Shown one piece after another: positions 29,111 through 38,455 of a stretch of 64,000 nt of DNA (position 1 is its first letter; every line of letters begins with the position of its first letter). Below the pieces are notes generated by a model that saw only the letters and a list, made by a program, of their open reading frames with translations, ran no database searches and was not told the origin of the DNA. A program made the position numbers and the translations under genes. Source of the DNA: Blastocatellia bacterium. Lineage in GTDB: Bacteria; Acidobacteriota; Blastocatellia; UBA7656; JADIYM01. The stretch is from the NCBI GenBank assembly GCA_021463145.1, contig JAJTWZ010000001.1:221370-285369 (forward strand). The letters are read 5' to 3'.

Positions 29111-30889
29111 ATGACTTCAGAACGAACGCTTCGCCTTCTCGCCAACCTGGATTCCCTGGTCGCACGTGAGACCGATTCGAACCGGCGGCAGATCGCGTCG
29201 ATACTCGAACTGGTTCAGTCGCTGAGAGATTCCTCGCCGGATCGCCGGTTGATGCTTCTCGCTTCGCGACTCGGAGACCTTCGAGAACGGCTCGACCTGC
29301 TCTCGGGGATGATACGAAGCGATTATCTGGACAAACTCGAACACGAAGCGGGGATGCACGGCGCAGAGTCGCCGATCGAGAGGGCCGCCGCAGTCGTTCG
29401 GGTACTCGCGACCAGCCGCCCATTGTCCGTAAGTGCCTACTGCGAGACCCTGCTCGACGAACTGGTCCGGTCGACAGGTGCCGAACGTGGGTTCGTGCTT
29501 TTCTATCTGCCGGAGTCTACCGAAGCGAGCATAGTCGCCGCTCGCGCGTTCGAAACGACCAACCTGTCACTTGAAGAATACGGCTTCAGCCGCACCATCG
29601 TGCGCGCGGTGCTCGAACGGCGAGAGCCCGTGCTACTCGACGACGCGGCTGCGGACCCTCGCTACGGCCGCGAGGCAAGCGTCCATCGGTTGTCGCTGCG
29701 ATCCGTGCTGGCAGTTCCTCTGGAGGACGGATTGCGTACGATCGGCACCGTCTACCTGGAGAACAGCAGTGCGCCCAGGATGTTCGGTCCTGGCGACGCG
29801 CTCGTCGCGGAGCTGGCCGCACGTGTTGCAGTACTTCGGTTGAGCGCCGCGCGGCTGGTGCCGAAACACGGCCGCGACAGCCGTGTCCTGCTTGACCCCG
29901 GCCGCGCCTCGTCCGAGATCGTGGGAAACGACCCTGCGATCCGGTCCATACTCGAGACCGTCGAGCGGATTGCAGATTCGCCTGCGACGGTTTTCATCGA
30001 GGGCGAGAGCGGGACCGGAAAGGAACTTATTGCCCGGGCTCTTCACTATCGCAGTTCACGCCGGGATCGGGCATTCGTCGCAATCAACTGTGCGGCGATA
30101 CCCGAACACCTGCTCGAATCCGAGCTGTTCGGCCACGAACGCGGCGCGTTCACCGGAGCCGTGGAACGCCGGCGCGGAATGCTCGAATTGGGAGATGGAG
30201 GGACTGTCTTCCTGGACGAGATCAGCGAACTGGCCTACCCGCTGCAGGCGAAGCTGCTCAGATTCCTGCAATCGCGCGAAATGCAGCGGCTGGGCGGCAC
30301 CGAGATGCTTCGTCCGGATGTTCGCATCGTCGTTGCGACCAGCAAGGACCTGCGCGAGATGATGCTTTCGGGCGGGTTCCAGGACGCTCTCTACTACAGG
30401 ATTCACGTCGTGCCCATTGCCGTGCCGCCGCTCCGGAATCGCCGCGGAGACATTACCGGCCTCGTCGATCACTTCCTTTCGCGCTATTCGGCGATGTACG
30501 GGCGGACAGTCGGGATCGACGCCGACGCCCTCTCCTGTATGAACGCCTATTCGTGGCCCGGCAACGTTCGCGAAGTCGAGAACGTCGCCCACCGGCTCGT
30601 GGCCCTTGCAATCGACGACACGATTCGCGTTGGCGATCTGCCAGAGGAGATCCTTGGAGAGCCCGGGAAGCGAGTCAGTCTTGGCGACGGTAGTTTCGCC
30701 GCCAGACCTCGCGATTTCGACGAGCTTCGAATGCTGCGAGAAGCGGCCCGCCGCCATTTTGCCAATCAGGAGCGACGCCTGGCCGAAGCAGCCGTTCGCC
30801 AGGCCGATGGCAACGTCACCGAAGCCGCGGTGCGAATCGGGATGCACCGTGTGACTTTGCACAAGATCCTCCGCAGGACCGAGGAGTAG
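29111..30889 (+). CDS. sigma-54-dependent activator with GAF domain
   Basis: From ATG 29111 the protein has 592 aa. Residues ~1-80 are helical, ~95-245 form a GAF-like sensor (GAERGFVLFYLP, LRSVLAVPLEDG), ~270-510 are the AAA+ sigma-54 interaction domain (GESGTGKE Walker A, HERGAFTGAVERR with the intact GAFTGA loop, GGTVFLDEISEL Walker B), and the C-terminus is a Fis-type HTH (AVRQADGNVTEAAVRIGMHR). It lies 49 nt after the WD40 gene on the same strand. There is no receiver domain, so input may come from the GAF ligand or from phosphorylation by the neighbouring kinase (inference). Confidence 0.9.
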   Translation: MTSERTLRLLANLDSLVARETDSNRRQIASILELVQSLRDSSPDRRLMLLASRLGDLRERLDLLSGMIRSDYLDKLEHEAGMHGAESPIERAAAVVRVLATSRPLSVSAYCETLLDELVRSTGAERGFVLFYLPESTEASIVAARAFETTNLSLEEYGFSRTIVRAVLERREPVLLDDAAADPRYGREASVHRLSLRSVLAVPLEDGLRTIGTVYLENSSAPRMFGPGDALVAELAARVAVLRLSAARLVPKHGRDSRVLLDPGRASSEIVGNDPAIRSILETVERIADSPATVFIEGESGTGKELIARALHYRSSRRDRAFVAINCAAIPEHLLESELFGHERGAFTGAVERRRGMLELGDGGTVFLDEISELAYPLQAKLLRFLQSREMQRLGGTEMLRPDVRIVVATSKDLREMMLSGGFQDALYYRIHVVPIAVPPLRNRRGDITGLVDHFLSRYSAMYGRTVGIDADALSCMNAYSWPGNVREVENVAHRLVALAIDDTIRVGDLPEEILGEPGKRVSLGDGSFAARPRDFDELRMLREAARRHFANQERRLAEAAVRQADGNVTEAAVRIGMHRVTLHKILRRTEE

Positions 30890-31062
30890 TCGCCACGGCT
30901 ACATCACCAGCCGCCGCGGCCTGCACAGTAGCCCCTCGGGCTCCACCTCAGTCACTAGAATCAATGACATACGAGGGGAATGCCGGTTGCTGGTCCGGGA
31001 GCTGAGGCCGCTTTGAATTTGGGCGGCCACCTCCAGATCGAGTAAGCAAGGAGGCTCCCGCC

Positions 31063-32778
31063 ATGAAACGGTCTTTTGCAGTCGTCTGCTCATTGACTGC
31101 GTTTTTCGCGTTGTGCGCGGTTCCGGCAAGCAGTTCCCAGCTTCAGTCAGCGACCGCCCCGCATCGCGACCTTCGCCTTTTCGAACCGAGTCTGATTTCG
31201 TCGGTGCGGTTCCGCGGGCCAGACGTCAAGCTCGGATACCCGGTGCTCGGCGCGCGTCCCACAGTCGCGAGCCTCGAAACGCTCTACGGCCCGCCGGATT
31301 CGATTGCTCACGAGCTCGCACCTGCGATCCCGGCCGGGTTCGACCCGGCGCGATGGCCGCGCCGCGAGGCGCGTGTCCCGGCGTGGCCCTGGCGCGACGT
31401 CGAGGTTCGTTACTACGGCGACGTGGGATTCGGCATTACCGGCGACGAAGTCGTCTGGATCACGAACCGGTCGCCACACCAGTTCAGCGGCGCTCTCGTA
31501 AGCCACGTTGCCGAATCGGGTACGAAGGTGGCGAGGCCAGCTGCGAGTCCGTACGACGGAAACTGGAGCGAGGGCAACTCCGGCGTCTCGTTCACGGTCG
31601 CGAATGGGACGATAGTCGACGGCGGAGTGCTCGATCTCGACTATGCCAACTGCAACGACGGTGGCAGCCTGTTTTCGGTCTATTTCCAGCCCATAACCGT
31701 GGAGGGGGCGAACTTCTCGTTCTCGGTCTCCGGAATCACGAGCGACAACATCTGGATCCTGACAAACGAGGGGTCCTTCCAGTCGACATCCTCAGCTTCG
31801 GGGGACGTGAACTTCCTGATTCTCGGCGACTGCGGCTTCGTGTTCGGCATCGGCGGATTTCGCGCGAGCAAGCAGTCCAATTTCGTCCTTCGAGTCGACC
31901 CGTCCTTCCAGAGGATTTTCTCGGGCGAATCGTCGGACTTCGATGTCGTCGTGGACTCGATCGGCGGATTCAACCAACCCGTCGCGATCGACGCGCTCAC
32001 GGGCAGCGCGTCCGGCATCACGATCAGCCCCTTCCCGCATTCCGTCACGCCGGGCAGTCGCGCCGGTGTCGAGGTCGCGACGCAGCCGTCAGCGGCCTCC
32101 GCGGCCATTCCGTTCTACCTCGAAAGCTCGACTGGAGGCCCGACGCATCGGACCATGGGCGGGATCGACGTCAGACTGTATCGCTTGACGTCGTCGCCGG
32201 GCACCAAGGTCGTGACACCCGGCCAGTCCGCTACGTTTACTTTGCGCTCGGAGTCGGTGAACTATCACCAACCCGCGGTGCTATCGGCCGAGGTGTTTCC
32301 CTCGACGCCGAACATTCAGGTCCATTTCGGGCAACCGTCTTTGCTGCCTGGCGAGCAGACGACCGTAACGGTTACCACGGCGCCGGGAACGACGCGGGAT
32401 TTCTATGGCGTGACGCTGACGGGCACGTCAGGAACGCACGAGGAGTCCGCCTTCCTGAACCTGGAAGTTGCTAGCGGCGGCTTCACCGTCTCGGTAGAGC
32501 CTGCAACCATCGAGTTGTCACGTCGCCAGAAGACGAACGTAACGGTGACGGTCAGCCGCGTTGGCAGCCTCTCCGGACCGATAACGATAACCGCGCCCAA
32601 CGGCAAGACGATCGGGCTCAAGGCGAAGCCGGCATCGGTCGAGGTGTCCGGCAACAATGCCACCTTCTCCATTAAGGTAAAGCCGACTGCTGCGCCGGGG
32701 ACCTACGCCTTCGACTTCCGCGGACGGGTAGGTGAAACAAGCCATACGGCCCGGCTTCTCGTCACAGTTAGAGAATGA
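31063..32778 (+). CDS. secreted protein with Ig-like repeats
   Basis: The 571-aa protein has a clear signal peptide (MKRSFAVVCSLTAFFALCAV, then PASSSQ). The rest is beta-rich with Gly/Ser/Thr and at least three Ig-like or DUF11-like modules in the C-terminal half (e.g. VTPGQSATFTLRSES, LLPGEQTTVTVTTAPGT, LSRRQKTNVTVTVSRVGS). AAGGAGG lies 8 nt before ATG 31063. It is probably exported to the surface or periplasm. No enzymatic motif is seen. Confidence 0.75.
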   Translation: MKRSFAVVCSLTAFFALCAVPASSSQLQSATAPHRDLRLFEPSLISSVRFRGPDVKLGYPVLGARPTVASLETLYGPPDSIAHELAPAIPAGFDPARWPRREARVPAWPWRDVEVRYYGDVGFGITGDEVVWITNRSPHQFSGALVSHVAESGTKVARPAASPYDGNWSEGNSGVSFTVANGTIVDGGVLDLDYANCNDGGSLFSVYFQPITVEGANFSFSVSGITSDNIWILTNEGSFQSTSSASGDVNFLILGDCGFVFGIGGFRASKQSNFVLRVDPSFQRIFSGESSDFDVVVDSIGGFNQPVAIDALTGSASGITISPFPHSVTPGSRAGVEVATQPSAASAAIPFYLESSTGGPTHRTMGGIDVRLYRLTSSPGTKVVTPGQSATFTLRSESVNYHQPAVLSAEVFPSTPNIQVHFGQPSLLPGEQTTVTVTTAPGTTRDFYGVTLTGTSGTHEESAFLNLEVASGGFTVSVEPATIELSRRQKTNVTVTVSRVGSLSGPITITAPNGKTIGLKAKPASVEVSGNNATFSIKVKPTAAPGTYAFDFRGRVGETSHTARLLVTVRE

Positions 32779-32917
32779 GGAATGACGCAGGTGCAGGGGC
32801 GTCCAACCGCCGGCAAAGGCGCGGATTACTGAACGATCGGAGCCGGGCCGGCAGCAATCGCGTGGCGGTACGGATCCATTTGCGCGGGCGGCCTGTACGA
32901 GGATCAGGTCGCTCGCG

Positions 32918-33553
32918 CTACAGGCTCAGGTCCGGCACTCTCGCCTGGTCCCGGGGACCGAAAACAAGGTCCTGGAGGCCGGTTCCCCGCGCCGCGCACA
33001 GCATCGACTGAATCCCGATGTAGCTCTCGGATACGAAGCGGCTCTCGTCGATTTGAAGCGCGCCGGCGGCCGCTCGCACTGCATCCTCCGTCCCTTCCAG
33101 CTCGAGGAACTCGCCGAACGGCAGTTCGTCGCGCATGGCGAGGACCACGAAGGCTCCGAGCCGGAGTTCGTACACCGTACGGTACTTCTCGTATCTGAAT
33201 GCACGCCGAAAGCCGAGCCGGCGGAAGATTTCCCCAAGCGTCTCGGGTGCTGTCACGCCAGTCTCGAGCTCCTCGCGAATCTTTACCGAGTTTCCTGCGC
33301 TCTCGGGAACGAGTCCCTTGTATGTTAGCGTCGCGCGGCCGCCTGCGACGCGCAGCCGGAGAATCGAGCCTTTGCGTTCCAGTGCTTCTTCCGGAAGCTC
33401 GAACACTTCATTCGACTCGAAGTGTCTGGGTTCGACGACCTTCCAGCCGAGCTCCGGATGAGCGTCGACGAGGGCGCCGACATCGTCGCACTTCACTTTT
33501 ATTTCGATTTCGAGCGAAGCAGCCACGGCATCCACCGGAAGCAAGGCGAACAT
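32918..33553 (-). CDS. CYTH-domain protein (class IV adenylate cyclase / thiamine triphosphatase-like)
   Basis: The ExExK tunnel signature of CYTH proteins is visible as EIEIKVK. The further conserved strands RKGSILRLRVAGGRATLTYKG and SVKIREELET line the triphosphate-binding tunnel. The 211-aa length is normal. ATG 33553 is the longest start; GTG 33535 or 33526 would remove residues before the domain. All options overlap the end of the upstream YVTN gene. The family includes CyaB-type adenylate cyclases and triphosphatases; the substrate cannot be told. Confidence 0.8.
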   Translation of the reverse strand: MFALLPVDAVAASLEIEIKVKCDDVGALVDAHPELGWKVVEPRHFESNEVFELPEEALERKGSILRLRVAGGRATLTYKGLVPESAGNSVKIREELETGVTAPETLGEIFRRLGFRRAFRYEKYRTVYELRLGAFVVLAMRDELPFGEFLELEGTEDAVRAAAGALQIDESRFVSESYIGIQSMLCAARGTGLQDLVFGPRDQARVPDLSL

Positions 33554-36036
33554 GTAACCGCAACGGGCGGCGCCGCGCGTTCGCGAATCGCCTGATCGGC
33601 CGAAACCGCGCCGTTGGCCCCTCGTCGCAGGCGAGAGACAGTCCGCCCATTCGACGAGGCGCGACTCCGTACACTTCCCAGGTCTGCAAGATTTCCGACG
33701 AGAATCCGGCTGGCAGTTCCGTTCACTTCTATCGCGACGACGGCGCCGGACGCACGATCGATCGCAATCTGCCCAGGTCCCTTGCCGAGCGCGAGTTCTC
33801 CGCGCAACGCTCCGGTCGCGGGGTCGAACGATATGAGGCTCGACCGGCCATAGTTCGGCACGTAACCCTCACTTCCGTCCGAGGAGACGACCGGATCGTT
33901 GCCGACGAGCACGAATCCGTTCTCCAACGCGTCGACCGAGCTTGCAGCCTTCGGCGCCCCCGATTTCCTGAGCCGGTAGGTCATCGTCGGTTCCGTGCCG
34001 AGGTTTGCAACCGCGAACTGCTGCGTCGCGCCGATGGCGAACGGCGCCGGCACCACGGCGCTCGTCTTCTCGAGCGTGCCGGCGATGGTTCCGGTCGAAA
34101 CGCGGATCGTAAAGAGAACCTCGGAAAGGCTGGCGCCGACATAAACGTAATTCCCGTCGGCCGAAAATCTCGGAACGTTGTTGAGTGCAACGAAGAGGTT
34201 CCTGGGAAGCGGCGTCGTCGACACGATGCTCATAGCAGAGGGCGACGACACATCGAGAACTGCAACCGACGTACTGTCGCTCGATGCATTCAACACCGCG
34301 AGCCGCTTCTGCCCGCGATCTTCGAACAGCGACGTCGTGACAGGAATGAATCCGGTTCCGACAGATCCCAGAGTCGCTAACGTTGCGACATCGATCGCGT
34401 ATACGAACTGACTGCCGTCCGCCACGAACGCCGTCCTGCCGTCAGAAGTCACTGTAACGTTCGCAAACTCGAGAAAGAACGGATATGGCGTTTCGATCGC
34501 CGATTGACGATCCAGCCGCAGGTCGGATGGGTCCGTCACATCGACAGCCGCAAGCGTGGCGTCACCGAAGCAGAGCGCAAGCACGGTGCGCCTGCCATCG
34601 GAAGTCTCCGCCAGTGCGATCTGCGAGGGCTTGGGGCCTACCGCAATCCGGTCCATTACGGTTGCTGTCGCAACGTCGATAGCAAGCAGCTCGTTGGTAC
34701 GTTGCGAAGCCACGAATGCCGTGGTTCCCGCGCGATCCATCACGATGTTCTGATAGAGAGAAAAGAGCGCCGCGTCGGCCGGTCCGGCGAATCTGAACCC
34801 GACGAAACCTCCGTCCGTGTCGCGAAAGGTCGTAACGTCCGACGAGTTGGCGGCCGACGAACACACGTATCGCTCGCCGTTGCCCTCCCAGATTGCAGTC
34901 GATATCGGGCGCTTTCCGGTCGCAACCTGGTAACGGAGTGCTCCGGTCGACAGGTTGACGGCGTAGAGCTTGTTGCCGTCCGTAGTCCCAGCGAATGCCG
35001 TCGCGCCGTCCGAAGTGATCGCCGGCTCGACGTCGATGAACACAGACGGTGCGTCGTACACTCCGACGAGTCCCGGAGCCGACGGATCCTCCATCCGGTA
35101 GATGTAGACCGCCGACGCATTCTCGCCCGTGACCAGCAGCCGCGGTCCGTCCGCGGAGGCGAAAAGCCGGGAGTAGGTAGGGAAGGCCCCGGTCACGGTC
35201 TTCGCCAGGACCTGCCCCGAATCCGGATCGAACGTGAAGAACACGTTTCCATCGCCGGTCGCGATGACGCCGAAACGCCCGTCGTCCGACAGGTCCACGT
35301 TGTTCACGTTGTAGAGTCCCGACTTTCGCGGGAACTTGATCGTGCGCGTGACGCGCATGGCCGAGACGCTGGTGGCGTCCACGATCGTCACGCGGCCTCT
35401 CGGCGCGACGGATTGCGAAATGGCGACTATCCGCCGAGCTCCGTCGAAGCCTATGTCGAGGCTTCCGGGAGCGAACCCGACCTCGACACGGCCAATCTCT
35501 GCGCCGGTGGAAACGTCGTAGGCTACGAGTTGGGCTACGGCCGTTTCCTCGTGGGTGGCGGTTACGAGCAGCACCGCCCCATCGTCTACGAAACGGAGCG
35601 TACGATATCCGAGGAAGAAGACGTGCATTTCGGGCAGCGCCGCCGATCGAACCACACTCATCGCACGCGGATCCGTCGCGTCGATGAACGTCACGACGTT
35701 GGAAGTCGCTCCCAGGAATCCATCGCAACTGACCGCAAGCGTCCGCGTCCCCTGCCGCTCGAGCACCTCGATGTACAGCGGGCCGTCAGGCGATTCGACC
35801 TGACCTATGTAGCTTCCGTCACGCGGATCGAACGCGAAGATGGTGTCCGTATCGCGTGAAGCAATGAATGCGACGGGCGAGTTGCGGCTGACCGCGACGT
35901 TGTTCAGAGTATTCGGCTCGAGGGCCGTTGGAAATGTGACGGCACGGGTCTCGGCGCGCGCCGGAGGGCAGAAGGCCGCAATTCCGAACACCGCGACTGC
36001 TGCCATGGCAACCCGAAATGCAATTACTCGAAACAT
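33499..36036 (-). CDS. exported YVTN-type beta-propeller protein
   Basis: From ATG 36036 the protein has 845 aa with a signal peptide (MFRVIAFRVAMAAVAVFGIA, then PPARAE). Repeated propeller blades follow (e.g. DTDTIFAFDPRDGSYIGQV, TNELLAIDVATATVMDRIAV, GSQFVYAIDVATLATLGSVG), enough for two seven-bladed propellers. The last ~60 residues change to an Arg/Ser-rich, less structured tail that overlaps the CYTH gene by 55 nt. This suggests the original stop may have been lost or a frameshift occurred near 33680. Such proteins are usually surface or periplasmic binding proteins. Confidence 0.8.
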   Translation of the reverse strand: MFRVIAFRVAMAAVAVFGIAAFCPPARAETRAVTFPTALEPNTLNNVAVSRNSPVAFIASRDTDTIFAFDPRDGSYIGQVESPDGPLYIEVLERQGTRTLAVSCDGFLGATSNVVTFIDATDPRAMSVVRSAALPEMHVFFLGYRTLRFVDDGAVLLVTATHEETAVAQLVAYDVSTGAEIGRVEVGFAPGSLDIGFDGARRIVAISQSVAPRGRVTIVDATSVSAMRVTRTIKFPRKSGLYNVNNVDLSDDGRFGVIATGDGNVFFTFDPDSGQVLAKTVTGAFPTYSRLFASADGPRLLVTGENASAVYIYRMEDPSAPGLVGVYDAPSVFIDVEPAITSDGATAFAGTTDGNKLYAVNLSTGALRYQVATGKRPISTAIWEGNGERYVCSSAANSSDVTTFRDTDGGFVGFRFAGPADAALFSLYQNIVMDRAGTTAFVASQRTNELLAIDVATATVMDRIAVGPKPSQIALAETSDGRRTVLALCFGDATLAAVDVTDPSDLRLDRQSAIETPYPFFLEFANVTVTSDGRTAFVADGSQFVYAIDVATLATLGSVGTGFIPVTTSLFEDRGQKRLAVLNASSDSTSVAVLDVSSPSAMSIVSTTPLPRNLFVALNNVPRFSADGNYVYVGASLSEVLFTIRVSTGTIAGTLEKTSAVVPAPFAIGATQQFAVANLGTEPTMTYRLRKSGAPKAASSVDALENGFVLVGNDPVVSSDGSEGYVPNYGRSSLISFDPATGALRGELALGKGPGQIAIDRASGAVVAIEVNGTASRILVGNLADLGSVRSRASSNGRTVSRLRRGANGAVSADQAIRERAAPPVAVTCSPCFRWMPWLLRSKSK

Positions 36037-36044
36037 CAGCCGGC

Positions 36045-36074
36045 AGTCTAAAGTCGCACAGCGAGCAGCGTCAA
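36045..36074 (-). promoter_or_regulatory. promoter of the YVTN gene, leaderless
   Basis: A -35 TTGACG (36074-36069) and -10 TAGACT (36050-36045) are 18 bp apart, and the -10 is only 8 nt before ATG 36036. Transcription would start at or next to the start codon. Confidence 0.58.
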
Positions 36075-36161
36075 ATTCGCGTTCGAGGTCCACGCCGCAC
36101 GCGATGACGGCGGCGGAGCGGCGCGAATGCGCAACTCCGCTGCCGTCAGGTGCTGCCGGAA

Positions 36162-38216
36162 TCAGTTGCCGTCCCAGTTGCCCGAGATCGGGGTCATTCC
36201 CGCACCGCCGAACGTGTAGACGAGATCGGCTGCGCCAGGCGTAAGGAGGTTCTTGAGGAAGAAAGTTCCCGTGCCGGGCACGTAGAGTCCGATCGACGTC
36301 TTCGTGTCGCCGTTCCAGTCGCCGACGACGGGAATCCAGCCAGAGGCCGGAGGCCCGAAGCCAACAACCGAGTTTGCCGGCCCGGGTGCGTGGACGTTTC
36401 TGAGATAGAAGACGCTGTTCGCGGGGTCGTAAACCCCGGCGGTGTCGATCAGGTCTCCGTCCCAGTCACCGGCCACAGGACGCCAGCCGAGGCCCCCCGG
36501 GCCGAAGCCGTAAACCCGGTCCGCGGGGCCCGGCGAGAGGCTGTTACGCAGGAAGAACGTGCCGTTAGCCGGATTGTACAGACCGACGGAGTCCGTTCCG
36601 TCACCGTTCCAGTCCCCCGCGACAGGAAGCCAGCCCGATGCGGGAGGTCCATAACCGAAAGCAATGTCCGCAGCGCCGCCCGAGTGACTGTTCTTGAGGA
36701 AGAAAGTTCCCGTGGAAGGCGCATAGAGTCCCGGTGTGTCGATTCCGTCGTTGTTCCAATCGCCCATGATTGGAATCCAGCCGGCTCCGGCGGGTCCGTA
36801 GCTGACCAACAGGTCGCTCGGCCCCGGAAGGTGGGCGTTACGCATGAAAAACGCACTGGAAGCCGGCACGAAAATGCCAACCGTGTCGCGCGCGACGTTC
36901 GGCGTAGGAATGACGCAGGATGCCGCTTCGGCAATCGGCCTCATGACGTCGATACAGCGCTGGTGGAACACCATCGTGATGCCGCCGCTCGTCAGGTGGC
37001 AGTAACTCATCACGGTTCCGTTCGTCGGGACCGACGGGCCGCTGTAGCAACCAGGCTCGGTTCCGTAGCACATGTCGATCGGCGGACTGAAACAATGCGT
37101 GTGGTTGCTTCCGAAATTGTGTCCGATCTCGTGGGAAGTCACCTCGATGTCCCACTGATAGTTGGCTGTCGGAAACGACACGCCGCCGTAGATGTTGCTG
37201 ACTCCGTATCCGAACGTGCCGTTGCAGAGTACGTTCAGATACGCGATCCCGCCGTAATTGGTGATGTTGCCATTCGCGAAGAGATGGGCCAGATCGCGAG
37301 TCACGCCAGTCCGATTCGTGTTGCACCAGTCGCGATAGGCAACCAGCTGTGCGGATGAACTTCCGCCCGAGAAGGGATCGGCGACCGTCCAGATGGTCAA
37401 TGAAGAGATTCGGAGTCTGACGTTCAGGTCGCGAAGGTAGATGGCCGACGCCGCGCCGTACAGCAGATTCATATAGTTAGTCGCGTTCACAGTGCTGCTG
37501 CCGAACGGACCGGCATACAGGCTCTGATTTACGTCGACCATGAAATCGGCCTCGAGAATCGTGGTTGTGGCCACGCGCTCCGATGTCCGGCGTTCGAACT
37601 CGGGCCACGCCTCCAGGAATGCACGATTCTCGGGCACGAGGTCGATTGCGCAAGGCGACTCAACGGTCGGCGGACGAAGTGACGAACTCTTCGCCATCAC
37701 GAGCCTGCCGTCATCGCCTTCAAGTGGCATCACGAAATGCGTCTCTCCTCCAACGTTCAGCATCAGCTGAATGGAGTTGCCGTCTACACCGAGAAACGCG
37801 TCGGCGGTCCCATCGGTCGACCGCCCGCGATACACCTTCGACGTAGGACGCGGGACAGTAACCTCACCGCGCCCGGTGACCGCCACGATACGGGCGTCAG
37901 GCGTGAAGGCATCGAACTCTTCGAGCAGGAACTCCGACGTCCTGGACGGGCCCGTCGGAACGCCTCCCAGTCTGATTGCGCCGGGAAGCGGACCAGCCGG
38001 CCTGTCGATCGTGACGTACCGGGCCTCCGGCACGCCGGACCGCGCGGCGGCATCTCCAGTAACGCGGAGCGTCCAGACAGACGGTCCGGAAATCTGCTCA
38101 GACAGGGGCGTCGCCGCTGCCGGGGACGCAGCAGGCGCGAGTAAGGGCAGTGCGATTAGTAGGGCAGCCGCAAGAATTGAATTGCGGCTTCTATGGCCGG
38201 CCTTTCGAATTTTCAT
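36162..38216 (-). CDS. secreted metzincin (M12-like) metalloprotease with C-terminal repeats
   Basis: From ATG 38216 the protein has 684 aa; GGAGGTCC lies 6 nt upstream and fixes the start. After a signal peptide and a ~170-residue propeptide region, the catalytic domain carries the zinc motif SHEIGHNFGSNH (HExxHxxGxxH) and the Met-turn TVMSYC, typical of reprolysin/adamalysin-like metzincins. The C-terminal ~245 residues are five tandem ~49-residue units, each with a GDWNGDGTDSVGLY-type Asp-rich loop like FG-GAP/VCBS calcium-binding repeats. It is probably an extracellular protease. Confidence 0.9.
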   Translation of the reverse strand: MKIRKAGHRSRNSILAAALLIALPLLAPAASPAAATPLSEQISGPSVWTLRVTGDAAARSGVPEARYVTIDRPAGPLPGAIRLGGVPTGPSRTSEFLLEEFDAFTPDARIVAVTGRGEVTVPRPTSKVYRGRSTDGTADAFLGVDGNSIQLMLNVGGETHFVMPLEGDDGRLVMAKSSSLRPPTVESPCAIDLVPENRAFLEAWPEFERRTSERVATTTILEADFMVDVNQSLYAGPFGSSTVNATNYMNLLYGAASAIYLRDLNVRLRISSLTIWTVADPFSGGSSSAQLVAYRDWCNTNRTGVTRDLAHLFANGNITNYGGIAYLNVLCNGTFGYGVSNIYGGVSFPTANYQWDIEVTSHEIGHNFGSNHTHCFSPPIDMCYGTEPGCYSGPSVPTNGTVMSYCHLTSGGITMVFHQRCIDVMRPIAEAASCVIPTPNVARDTVGIFVPASSAFFMRNAHLPGPSDLLVSYGPAGAGWIPIMGDWNNDGIDTPGLYAPSTGTFFLKNSHSGGAADIAFGYGPPASGWLPVAGDWNGDGTDSVGLYNPANGTFFLRNSLSPGPADRVYGFGPGGLGWRPVAGDWDGDLIDTAGVYDPANSVFYLRNVHAPGPANSVVGFGPPASGWIPVVGDWNGDTKTSIGLYVPGTGTFFLKNLLTPGAADLVYTFGGAGMTPISGNWDGN

Positions 38217-38419
38217 TGTAGGACCTCCGGACGGTTCGTGACAGGAGTGAAAAAAACTGCAGACAACCAACTTTCCTCGTGTTCTGCGAGTCCTGTCAAT
38301 CGAAATTCGCCGCCTGAACGGATACGGTTGGGCCTTCCGCGCGTCGGCCGCCGACACATCGTCCGGTTGCCAACGAATCGTCAGTCTGGCGCCCGGCAGA
38401 GTGGCGCCCGTGTCACGAA

Positions 38420-38448
38420 TTGACACCGGCGGAGGTGCCTCGTACTCT
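38420..38448 (+). promoter_or_regulatory. promoter of the SpoU methyltransferase operon, leaderless
   Basis: A perfect TTGACA (38420-38425) and a TACTCT (38443-38448) are 17 bp apart, 7 nt before GTG 38456. The first possible start codon of the frame (TTG 38420) is part of the -35 itself, so GTG 38456 is the likely start. Confidence 0.52.
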
Positions 38449-38455
38449 GGCGCGC

